DNA from: a bacterium
Lineage (GTDB): Bacteria; Actinomycetota; Acidimicrobiia; Acidimicrobiales; Bin134
DNA: 64,000 bases
Direction of reading: 5' to 3'
NCBI GenBank assembly: GCA_026708015.1
Contig: JAPOVT010000022.1
Span: 1-64,000, forward strand
Below are positions 8,653-16,142 of this stretch, one piece after another (the stretch's first letter is position 1; the number at the start of each line of letters is the position of its first letter). The notes under the pieces were generated by a model. That model was not told where the DNA came from. It made no database searches and worked only from the letters and a program-made list of their open reading frames with translations. The position numbers and the translations under genes are program-made.

Positions 8653-9654
8653 ATGGATTTCGGCGTTGTCTTGCAAACTGATCCTCCGGCATGGAGGGTG
8701 GTGGAGCTGGCCAAACAGGCCGAGACGCTCGGCTTCAACTACGGCTGGACTTTCGACAGCCATGTGCTGTGGCAAGAGCCCTTTGTGATCTACAGCCAGA
8801 TGCTCTCGGCCACCAACCGCATGATCGTCGGGCCGATGGTCACCAATCCCGGCACCCGCGACTGGACGGTCACCGCGTCGATGTTCGCCACCCTGAATGA
8901 GATGTTCGGCAACCGCACCGTATGCGGCATCGGACGAGGCGATTCGGCCATGCGGGTGATCGGCCGCCAGCCATGCAGCCTGGCCACCTTGAGCGAGGCC
9001 ATGGGGGTTATCAAGGACCTGGCCGAAGGCCGGGAGACCATCTATAACGGTACTCAGCAGCACTTCCCATGGGCCGGGGAGTCGGAGCTCAAGATGCTGA
9101 TGGCGGCTTATGGTCCCAAGGCGCTTCACCTTTGCGGAAGCGAGACCGACGGGTTCATTCTCCAGTTGGCCGATCCGGCGATTGCCGAATGGACCATCTC
9201 CGCCGTCCGCCGGGCCGCGGAGGAGGCGGGACGCGATCCCGACAGCCTGTACATCTGCGTGGCCGCGCCCGCCTATGTGGGCGACAACATCGAGCACCAG
9301 CGGGAGCAGTGCCGATGGTTCGGCGGCATGGTTGGCAATCACGTCGCCGACCTGGTGGCCCGCTACGGCGACCAGGGGGTGGGTGTGCCCCAAGCGCTCA
9401 CCGACTACATCACCGGCCGAGAGGGCTACGACTACAGCGGGCACGGCAAAGCGGGCCACGACCACACCGACTTCGTGCCCGACGAAATCATCGACCGCTT
9501 TTGCCTGCTCGGCGACGAGGACGACCACCTGGCTCGGCTGCGGGAACTGGAGTCCCTGGGCGTGGACCAGTTTGCCATCTATCTCATGCACGACCAGAAG
9601 GACGAGACCCTCAATGCGTACGGCCAGCGGATCATCCCGGCTATGACCGGTTAG
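8653..9654 (+). CDS. LLM-class F420-dependent oxidoreductase (TIGR03842-like)
   Basis: 333-residue luciferase-like monooxygenase-fold protein of the F420-using branch. It begins MDFGVVLQTDPPAWRVVELA, has the WTFDSHVLWQEPF and GNRTVCGIGRGDSA segments and the long C-terminal region I associate with the TIGR03842 family. Members bind the deazaflavin F420 and transfer hydride to or from small organic substrates. The gene leads an operon with a complete ABC importer, and in other actinobacteria this family often sits beside such importers and hydantoin/pyrimidine catabolic genes. No hydantoinase is present here. Substrate: whatever the importer brings in, unknown. Confidence 0.75.
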   Translation: MDFGVVLQTDPPAWRVVELAKQAETLGFNYGWTFDSHVLWQEPFVIYSQMLSATNRMIVGPMVTNPGTRDWTVTASMFATLNEMFGNRTVCGIGRGDSAMRVIGRQPCSLATLSEAMGVIKDLAEGRETIYNGTQQHFPWAGESELKMLMAAYGPKALHLCGSETDGFILQLADPAIAEWTISAVRRAAEEAGRDPDSLYICVAAPAYVGDNIEHQREQCRWFGGMVGNHVADLVARYGDQGVGVPQALTDYITGREGYDYSGHGKAGHDHTDFVPDEIIDRFCLLGDEDDHLARLRELESLGVDQFAIYLMHDQKDETLNAYGQRIIPAMTG

Positions 9655-9666
9655 GGACGCAGCAGT

Positions 9667-10662
9667 ATGCCTAACACCGATTCGATGGCCGATACGGACA
9701 TTGACGCCGATACGGACGATCCCCTCGTTCGGGAGCACCGGATCAAGCAGCAAGCGGCCCAAGAGCAGCGCCGCGACGCCGTGGTGCGAATCACTCGCCA
9801 GACGGTGACCTTCGCTTTGTTCTTGGCCCTGCTCGCCGGGCTGTACACCGGCTACAAGGCCTTCGGCCAGGCCATCGACGACGCCCAGCACGATTGGGCG
9901 GTGGTGGGATCGGTTCTGCCCCGCACCGACGACCTGAACATGCCCCCGGTGAGCGAGATCTTCGGCCAGTTCGGGGAGACCCCCGGCGGCCAAGACCGGA
10001 TCTATGTGCACATCCTGTTCGATGAGGCCATATTCACCCTCCGGGAGGCCTTTGCGGGCTTCATGGTGGGCTTGGTTATCGGCATGGTCATCGCGTTGGC
10101 GCTGGCCCAGTGGCGTCGGCTCGAGCAGGGACTGCTCCCGTACGTGATCGCCAGCCAGACCATTCCCCTCATCGCCATCGCGCCCATCATCGTGATCTGG
10201 GGCCGAAAGAACTTTGACGTTTTCCCGTGGGAGTGGCAGGACTGGATGTCGGTCTCCATCATCGCCACCTACCTCACGTTCTTCCCGGTGGCCGTCAACG
10301 GTCTGCGGGGGTTGCAGTCGCCCCGACCGGAGAACCAGGAGCTGATGGAGTCGTATGCCGCCAGTTGGACGCAGATGCTGTGGCGATTGCGGCTGCCGGC
10401 GTCGCTGCCCTATTTGTTCGCGGCGCTCAAGATCGCGGCCACGGCCAGCATCGTGGGCGCCATCGTGGGCGAGATTTCCGCCGGTGTCGAGGGCGGGCTC
10501 GGCCGTCGGATCTTGCGAGAGGCGTTCAACTACACAACCGGTCCCGATCGTCTATTTGCCAGCGTTCTGGGGGCCGCCGTCCTGGGGATCTTCGTGTTCC
10601 TGGTGGTGACCGCGGTGGAGCGGCTGGTGGTGGGCAACCAAACCCAGGAGTCGACGACATGA
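9667..10662 (+). CDS. ABC transporter permease (nitrate/taurine/NMT1-type importer)
   Basis: 331-residue inner-membrane subunit of the binding-protein-dependent permease family (BPD_transp_1). A hydrophilic N-terminus of about 38 residues precedes about six membrane segments. The cytoplasmic EAA loop that docks on the ATPase is visible as ESYAASWTQMLWRLRLPAS. It starts 12 bases after the oxidoreductase gene and its last four bases overlap the ATPase start (ATGA), so it is coupled to that gene. It forms the channel together with the permease at 11477-12256. Confidence 0.85.
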   Translation: MPNTDSMADTDIDADTDDPLVREHRIKQQAAQEQRRDAVVRITRQTVTFALFLALLAGLYTGYKAFGQAIDDAQHDWAVVGSVLPRTDDLNMPPVSEIFGQFGETPGGQDRIYVHILFDEAIFTLREAFAGFMVGLVIGMVIALALAQWRRLEQGLLPYVIASQTIPLIAIAPIIVIWGRKNFDVFPWEWQDWMSVSIIATYLTFFPVAVNGLRGLQSPRPENQELMESYAASWTQMLWRLRLPASLPYLFAALKIAATASIVGAIVGEISAGVEGGLGRRILREAFNYTTGPDRLFASVLGAAVLGIFVFLVVTAVERLVVGNQTQESTT

Positions 10663-11480
10663 GCGAGGTTCCATCCATGGACGAGGCCATGTCCGCTGGT
10701 AAGGGGGAGTCTTCTTTTGTCATAGACATCCGCGGGGCCACAAAAGTTTTCAATCCCGGCAAGAGCAACCAAGTGGAGGCGCTGGCCGAGATCAACCTGT
10801 CCGTCGGACCGGGGGAGTTCATCACGCTCATCGGGCCCTCGGGGTGCGGAAAGAGCACCCTGCTGCGGCTGATAGCGTCGTTGATTTCCCCATCCACCGG
10901 TTCGGTGGAGGTCAATGCCAAGCCCGCCGAGCAGGCCCGTCTAGACCGGGACTACGGCATGGCTTTCCAAACGGCTGGCCTTTTCGATTGGCGCACGGTG
11001 GCCAAGAACATCGAGCTTCCGCTCGAGCTGATGGGATGGTCGAAAGGCGACCGACGTCGCCGGGCCGGGGAGATGTTGGATCTGGTCAAGCTCAGCGATT
11101 TCGCCAAGCACCACCCATCGGAGTTGTCGGGCGGGATGCAGCAGCGGGTGGCCATCGCCCGCGCGCTGTCGTTCAGCCCATCGCTGCTGTTGATGGATGA
11201 GCCGTTCGGGGCCCTCGACGAGATGACCCGCGAGCACATGCAGGACGAACTGCTGCGGATCTGGAAGGAAACCGGGACCACAGTGGTGTTCGTCACTCAC
11301 TCGATTCCCGAGGCGGTGTACCTGTCTACCCGGGTAGTGGTGATGTCGCCCCGTCCGGGGGGAATCGCCTCGGTCATCGGCGTGGACCTCGGCGATCGCA
11401 TCGCCTCCACCCGCGACGACCCGGCTTTTTTCACCAAGGTCACCGAGGTGCGGACCGCCCTGCGGAAGGTGGAGGAGTGA
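10659..11480 (+). CDS. ABC transporter ATP-binding protein (TauB/SsuB-like)
   Basis: 273-residue nucleotide-binding subunit. Start chosen at the ATG overlapping the permease stop (ATGA). Walker A GPSGCGKST is at about residue 59, the signature LSGGMQQR at about 156, Walker B LLLMDEP at about 177 and the switch histidine in VFVTHS downstream. The sequence is closest to ATPases that energise taurine, nitrate, sulfonate and thiamine-precursor importers. Its stop overlaps the second permease start (GTGA). It powers import through the two permeases of this operon. Confidence 0.88.
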   Translation: MSEVPSMDEAMSAGKGESSFVIDIRGATKVFNPGKSNQVEALAEINLSVGPGEFITLIGPSGCGKSTLLRLIASLISPSTGSVEVNAKPAEQARLDRDYGMAFQTAGLFDWRTVAKNIELPLELMGWSKGDRRRRAGEMLDLVKLSDFAKHHPSELSGGMQQRVAIARALSFSPSLLLMDEPFGALDEMTREHMQDELLRIWKETGTTVVFVTHSIPEAVYLSTRVVVMSPRPGGIASVIGVDLGDRIASTRDDPAFFTKVTEVRTALRKVEE

Positions 11481-12256
11481 ACGCGCTGAAGGGGTTCTCC
11501 GCCCCCATCGTGGCCGGCGTGGTGCTCTTCGGGTTGTGGCAGGGCGTCCTCTCCCTCTTCAATCCCGACGGATTCGTGCTGCCCGCCCCGTCTGAGATCG
11601 TCGGTGCGCTGATCGACAACTGGGACGAGGTTTATCACGGTGCCCGTATCACCGGCTTCGTGGTGGTGTCGGGATTGATCGCCGGGATCATCCTGGGCAT
11701 CATCGCCGCCCTTTTGGTGACTCGTTTCCGGACGGCGAACGAGACCATCACGCCGCTGGCCGTGGCGGTCAACGCCATTCCGATCATTGCCCTGGCCCCG
11801 ATCTTCAACAACTGGTTCGGGCTCACCTCGCCTCGGTCGAACCAGACCATCGTGGTGGCACTCGTCTTCTTCCCCATTTTCATCAATACCACTAGGGGCC
11901 TTACCCAGGTGGATCGAAGTCAGATCGAGCTCATGGAGTCGTATGCCGCCAGCCGCTCGCGCATTACCCGCGAAGTGCGGATTCCCAACGCCATGCCGTT
12001 CTTCTTCACCGCACTGAAGCTGGCGACATCGCTGGCCGTTATCGCCGCCATCGTCGCCGAGTACTTCGGCGGCAGACAAGACGCCCTGGGTCCGATGATC
12101 ACGCAATCGGCGGGCCTTACCCGATACGACGAGGCGTGGGCCGCGGTGCTGGCTGGCACCATCATTGGCGCCGTGTTGTATTTTGTCGTGCTTGTGCTCG
12201 AGCGAGCGGCCATGCCGTGGAACTCGTTAATCCGATCCCATAATGACGAAACATGA
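11477..12256 (+). CDS. ABC transporter permease, second subunit
   Basis: 259-residue permease homologous to the one at 9667-10662, but without the long hydrophilic N-terminal tail. The EAA loop reads ESYAASRSRITREVRIPNA. Six hydrophobic segments are apparent. GTG start overlaps the ATPase stop, with GGAGG just upstream. Two distinct permeases plus one ATPase imply a heterodimeric channel. Confidence 0.85.
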   Translation: MNALKGFSAPIVAGVVLFGLWQGVLSLFNPDGFVLPAPSEIVGALIDNWDEVYHGARITGFVVVSGLIAGIILGIIAALLVTRFRTANETITPLAVAVNAIPIIALAPIFNNWFGLTSPRSNQTIVVALVFFPIFINTTRGLTQVDRSQIELMESYAASRSRITREVRIPNAMPFFFTALKLATSLAVIAAIVAEYFGGRQDALGPMITQSAGLTRYDEAWAAVLAGTIIGAVLYFVVLVLERAAMPWNSLIRSHNDET

Positions 12257-12267
12257 AAGGAAACAAC

Positions 12268-13380
12268 ATGAACACACGAAGAATTTGGAGGTTGCTTGCG
12301 GTACTGCTTGTCTTCGGCCTCGTGGCCGCCGGGTGCGGCAACGACGATGACGAAGTCCAAGAAATCCAGGATGTGTCGCTTCAGCTTCAGTGGGTCCCGC
12401 AGTCACAGTTTGCGGGCTACTTCGCCGCTCGCGACCTGGGGTTCTACGCGGATGTCGGCCTGAACGTGACGATCATCGACGGCGGTGTCGACATCGTGCC
12501 GGCCACGGTTCTCGACTCGGGCAGCGCTGACTTCGCCATCTCGTGGGTGCCGCGCGGGTTGGTGCCTCGTGAGGAGGGGCTGAACATCACCAACATCGCC
12601 CAGGTCTTCCAGCGCAGCGGCACCTTGCAGGTGTCGTTCGCTGACGCTGGCATCACCGGACCGGCCGACCTCGAGGGCAAGCTGGTGGGCAACTGGGGCT
12701 TCGGCAACGAGTTCGAGCTCTTTGCCGGCCTCGTCAGCGTGGGTCTCGATCCCCAGAGCGATGTGACCCTGGTGCAGCAGGACTTCAACATGACCGCGCT
12801 CATCAACGGCGACATCGACGCTGCTCAGGCGATGACTTACAACGAGTACGCCCAGGTGCTCGAAACCATCAATCCCGCCACCGGTGAGCTGTTCCAGCCC
12901 GAGGACCTCTCGGTCATCGACTGGAACGACGTGGGCACGGCCATGCTGCAAGACGCCATCTGGGCTGACGCCGACAAGCTCGAGACTGATGAGGAGTACC
13001 GCGACATCGCGGTGCGCTTTGTGGAGGCGTCGCTACGTGGATGGATCCACTGCCGCGACAACTTCCAAGAGTGCGTCGACATCGTGGTGGCAGCCTCACC
13101 GCCGTTCGGCGGACCGGCACACCAGACGTGGATGATGAACGAGATCAACGCCCTCATCTGGCCATCGCCCGGTGGAGTTGGCGTTATGGACCAAGCCCTG
13201 TACAACCAGACCATTGACGTGGCCACTTCCCAGGGCATCCTTCAGGCGGCGCCTGATGCCGGCGCATTCCGCACTGACATCGCCGAGGAAGCGGTTGCCA
13301 ATCTCCAAGAGGCTGGACTCGATGTATACGGTAACAACTTCCAGCGCCGCACCGTCGAGGTCACAGAGGGCGGCAACTAG
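12268..13380 (+). CDS. Substrate-binding lipoprotein of ABC importer (NMT1/THI5-like)
   Basis: 370-residue extracellular lipoprotein. The signal ends in the lipobox VAAGC. The mature part starts with VSLQLQWVPQSQFAGYFAARDLGFY, the hallmark of NMT1/THI5-like binding proteins that capture thiamine precursors, riboflavin-like or other nitrogenous heterocycles. Of two in-frame ATGs, 12268 is preferred because AAAGGAA lies six bases before it; the earlier ATG at 12253 overlaps the permease stop. Last gene of the five-gene operon, followed by a strong hairpin. Ligand cannot be named from sequence alone. Confidence 0.85.
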   Translation: MNTRRIWRLLAVLLVFGLVAAGCGNDDDEVQEIQDVSLQLQWVPQSQFAGYFAARDLGFYADVGLNVTIIDGGVDIVPATVLDSGSADFAISWVPRGLVPREEGLNITNIAQVFQRSGTLQVSFADAGITGPADLEGKLVGNWGFGNEFELFAGLVSVGLDPQSDVTLVQQDFNMTALINGDIDAAQAMTYNEYAQVLETINPATGELFQPEDLSVIDWNDVGTAMLQDAIWADADKLETDEEYRDIAVRFVEASLRGWIHCRDNFQECVDIVVAASPPFGGPAHQTWMMNEINALIWPSPGGVGVMDQALYNQTIDVATSQGILQAAPDAGAFRTDIAEEAVANLQEAGLDVYGNNFQRRTVEVTEGGN

Positions 13381-13414
13381 CCAACTCCTCACGCCATTGA
13401 TTCATTGAGCTGAG

Positions 13415-13452
13415 GGTGCTCTCCGCCGACCATGTGATCGGCGGAGAGCACC
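13415..13452 (+). terminator. Perfect 15-bp hairpin after the transporter operon
   Basis: GGTGCTCTCCGCCGA pairs exactly with TCGGCGGAGAGCACC across an 8-base loop, 34 bases after the lipoprotein stop. There is no U-tract, as is common for actinobacterial terminators. It likely ends the operon that begins at 8653. Confidence 0.75.
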
Positions 13453-13677
13453 GTCGGTTATCGTGCTGCACCGAGCCCTGTAGCTGGTGCAGCAGAAAAT
13501 GAATGCAGCGCTGAACCCTCAGTTCCTGCTTATGAGGCCAATGCGATCATTGGGCTTGAGGCGAGATGCTCGGATGGTTGCTAACCGGGGGTGTGGCAGT
13601 TAAGGTGAAGGTGCTGTCGGCACCGGCTTCAAAGGGTGCCCTTCCAGAGTCTTGTGCGAAGAGAAGGGACGCTTGCG

Positions 13678-14139
13678 ATGTCGGTGAGCGAAGTCGAGCG
13701 AGTGGAGTTGGTAAGCAGGCTGGCCGATGCTATCGGTGAGGAGGCGACGGAGACGCTTATGAAGTGCGTGTTGCCCGATGGGCGGGACCAGCTGGCCACC
13801 AAAGCCGACGTGAAGGTATTCGAAGCCGAAACGAAGGTAGAGTTCGCCAGTATGCGGGCTGAAATGGAGACGGGGTTCGCGGAGGTCCGGGCCGAGATGG
13901 AGACGGGGTTCGCGGAGGTCCGGGCCGAGTTCGCGACGATCCGGGCCGAGATGGAGACGGGGTTCGCGGAGGTCCGGGCCGAGTTCGCGACGATCCGGGC
14001 CGAGATGGAGACGGGGTTCGCGGAGGTCCGGGCCGAATTCCGGTCTGAGTTCGCCAAGCAGACTCGCCGACACTACGGATCCATGGTGATTTTCATCGCC
14101 AGCGTGTGGGGCGTACTGATACCGCAGATCTTCGTGTAG
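13678..14139 (+). CDS. Coiled-coil protein with C-terminal membrane helix and internal tandem repeats
   Basis: 153 residues from the ATG at 13678, which has GAAGGG about nine bases upstream. The N-terminal 45 residues are helical (ELVSRLADAIGEEATETLM). Residues about 58-125 form a heptad-like coiled coil made of repeated EMETGFAEVRAE and EFATIRAE units. A single hydrophobic segment near the C-terminus (MVIFIASVWGVLIPQIFV) anchors it. This layout resembles small DUF1640/MCU-like coiled-coil membrane proteins. The repeats are nearly identical in DNA (33-bp and 21-bp units from about 13855 to 14035), so copy number probably varies between strains. Function unknown. Confidence 0.6.
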   Translation: MSVSEVERVELVSRLADAIGEEATETLMKCVLPDGRDQLATKADVKVFEAETKVEFASMRAEMETGFAEVRAEMETGFAEVRAEFATIRAEMETGFAEVRAEFATIRAEMETGFAEVRAEFRSEFAKQTRRHYGSMVIFIASVWGVLIPQIFV

Positions 14140-14210
14140 CGGGCGCTGACCAAGTGGCAGGCTCGAGGCTCGGTTGACGAAATGACCGAGCCATCGAGAA
14201 GACTGGGGGA

Positions 14211-15167
14211 ATGAAGTTCAGCTTCGGTCTCCCGTTGATGGCCCATCCGCAGAACCCCGAATTCCTGACCACCGAGGCCGTCTCCGAGTTCGCTCGGGCG
14301 GCCGAGGCGGTGGGGTTCGACTCCTGCTCGCTGACTGAGCACCCGTTGCCCAACGACCAGTGGCTGGCCAGCGGGGGCCACGATGCCCTCGACCCATTTG
14401 TGGCACTGGCGGTGGCGGCAGGGGCCACCACCCGGCTGCGGTTGCTCACCAACCTGACCCCGCTGCCCTACCGCAACCCGGCCATCTTGGCCAAGACGGT
14501 GGCCACCGTGGACCGGCTCAGCGGCGGCCGGGTCATCCTTGGCGTGGGGGTGGGATATCTGGAGTCGGAATTCGAGGCAGTGGGGGTGGATTTCGACCAG
14601 CGAAATGCCCTGTTCGACGAGAGCCTCGAGGTTATGCGGCTGATCTGGACCGGCGAGACGGTGAATTACCAGGGGCTCAACTTCTCAATCGCGAACAGCA
14701 CTGGTCTGCCCACCCCGGTGCAGTCGCCGGTTCCGGTGTGGATCGGGGGCAACTCCAAGCTGTCCCGCCGTCGGGTGGCCGAGAAGGCCCAGGGGTGGAT
14801 GCCCATGCCCAATCCGGCGGCCCTGGCCTCCCGCCGCCGGTCGGCCCATCTGGAGACCCTGGACCAGCTGGCTGACATGATCGCCTACCTGCGCGATCAC
14901 GCCGCGTCGGTGGGTCGCACCGAGCCCATCGACATCAAGTACATGGACCTTGAAGTGGGGGCGGTGGGCACATCGGGTTGGAACCCCGAAAAGCACTTGG
15001 AGAACATCGCGGCCCAAGCCGCCATCGGAGTCACGGGAATGGCAGCCCCCATTACCGGCGACACCCGGTCGCAGGTGGTTGAGGCGCTCCAACAATACGG
15101 CGAGGAAATCATCGCCCATCGTTGGCAGCCCCGCGCGCTCACTGACCGCCAACGACCACCGGCTTGA
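14211..15167 (+). CDS. LLM-class F420-dependent oxidoreductase (TIGR03619-like)
   Basis: 318-residue luciferase-like F420-type oxidoreductase. Visible family features are the N-terminal KFSFGLPL strand, FARAAEAVGFDSCSLTEHPL, LLTNLTPLPYRNPAILAKTV, and RVILGVGVGYLESEFEAVGV, which forms the cofactor pocket. It ends 26 bases before the HlyD-like export gene on the same strand, so it could be cotranscribed with the peptide export system, though nothing in the sequence proves a functional link. Substrate unknown. Confidence 0.75.
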   Translation: MKFSFGLPLMAHPQNPEFLTTEAVSEFARAAEAVGFDSCSLTEHPLPNDQWLASGGHDALDPFVALAVAAGATTRLRLLTNLTPLPYRNPAILAKTVATVDRLSGGRVILGVGVGYLESEFEAVGVDFDQRNALFDESLEVMRLIWTGETVNYQGLNFSIANSTGLPTPVQSPVPVWIGGNSKLSRRRVAEKAQGWMPMPNPAALASRRRSAHLETLDQLADMIAYLRDHAASVGRTEPIDIKYMDLEVGAVGTSGWNPEKHLENIAAQAAIGVTGMAAPITGDTRSQVVEALQQYGEEIIAHRWQPRALTDRQRPPA

Positions 15168-15193
15168 CATGGAAGTTCATATAGCCTGAGCTG

Positions 15194-16096
15194 ATGAGCT
15201 CCGAGGATGCCGACGCCTCGCCTGGGTCTTCACGGCCCCTGTTCCGCGAGCGGGCCCTGGAGCAAAGCGGACGGATCGAGCCCATCGACGGCCTGCTGCG
15301 CGTCACCGCACCGCACGAGTGGGTGATCCTCGCCGCGGTCGCGATCTCCCTGTGCGCACTCGCAGCGTGGTTGGTCTTCGGAACGGTCGAACGGGGCGTC
15401 ACTGCTCAGTGTGTCGTCACACAGCCTGGCGAGCGCCACCATGCCGTCGCGACTGCCTCAGGCACCGTGGCCGAAGTGCTGGTGCGTCAGGGCGACCGGG
15501 TGGAAGCTGGTCAGCCTGTGGCGCGCGTGACCAACGGCGACCTTGCCACATGGGTCGCGTTGGCCGCGGCGCGCCTCGCAGCGCTCGAGTCGAGCAGTTC
15601 CGGTGGCCCTGAAGTGGTAGTGGCGCGGACCGAGCTCGACATTCTCAACGAGATGCAGGCAGCGGGTTCAGCGGTTCGCAGTCCCAAGGCCGGCGTCGTG
15701 ACCGCAGTCGGCGTGCCGGCCGGAACGCAGGTGCCTGCCGGCGCCGAGTTGGTGACCATCCGGACTGACAGCGTCGCCGAACTGGAGGTGTCCACGCTGC
15801 TCGAAGCTGACGCGGCCGCCCGCGTCGACCCCGGTATGGAAGCCCGAGTCTCGCTGGTCACCCCTTCGTCATCGACGCCGGTGGTCTCTGCTGCCCGAGT
15901 TGAGGCATTTGCCTCAGGGTCGGCAGAAACGCCTGCTGTGGCTGTGTGGGCGCCTACCGCGACCCAGCGCATCGTCATGCTCAGCTTCGATGATGCGACG
16001 CCGACCGGCACTGATGACGGGGACACATGCGATGTCCGGATCATCACCTCACGGCACCGGCCGATCGGCCTGCTTGGCGGACTCGGTGCAAGCTGA
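15194..16096 (+). CDS. HlyD-like membrane fusion protein of NHLM-type peptide export system
   Basis: 300 residues. A ~45-residue cytoplasmic N-terminus (FRERALEQSGRIEPIDGLLRV) precedes one membrane helix (WVILAAVAISLCALAAWLVF). The extracytoplasmic part contains lipoyl/biotinyl-like halves (GTVAEVLVRQGDRVEAGQPV and VRSPKAGVVTAVGVPAGTQV) typical of membrane fusion/adaptor proteins. The N-terminal 'LDxLxxVTxPxxW' style entry matches secretion proteins of NHLM bacteriocin systems. Followed after 46 bases by the C39 peptidase-ABC gene, its expected partner. It would link the exporter to the outside. Confidence 0.72.
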   Translation: MSSEDADASPGSSRPLFRERALEQSGRIEPIDGLLRVTAPHEWVILAAVAISLCALAAWLVFGTVERGVTAQCVVTQPGERHHAVATASGTVAEVLVRQGDRVEAGQPVARVTNGDLATWVALAAARLAALESSSSGGPEVVVARTELDILNEMQAAGSAVRSPKAGVVTAVGVPAGTQVPAGAELVTIRTDSVAELEVSTLLEADAAARVDPGMEARVSLVTPSSSTPVVSAARVEAFASGSAETPAVAVWAPTATQRIVMLSFDDATPTGTDDGDTCDVRIITSRHRPIGLLGGLGAS

Positions 16097-16142
16097 GCCG
16101 GGCCTATGAGCACCGGCACCTCTGCGGACGGCTCCGACAGCT

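Noticed and set aside
8490-8681. Short plus-strand frame upstream of the first F420-type oxidoreductase
   Set aside because: It overlaps the start of the oxidoreductase in another frame and resembles no family.
9069-9674. Long Arg/Gly-rich frames overlapping the first oxidoreductase
   Set aside because: Off-frame shadows in GC-rich codons; the true frame has uninterrupted family motifs.
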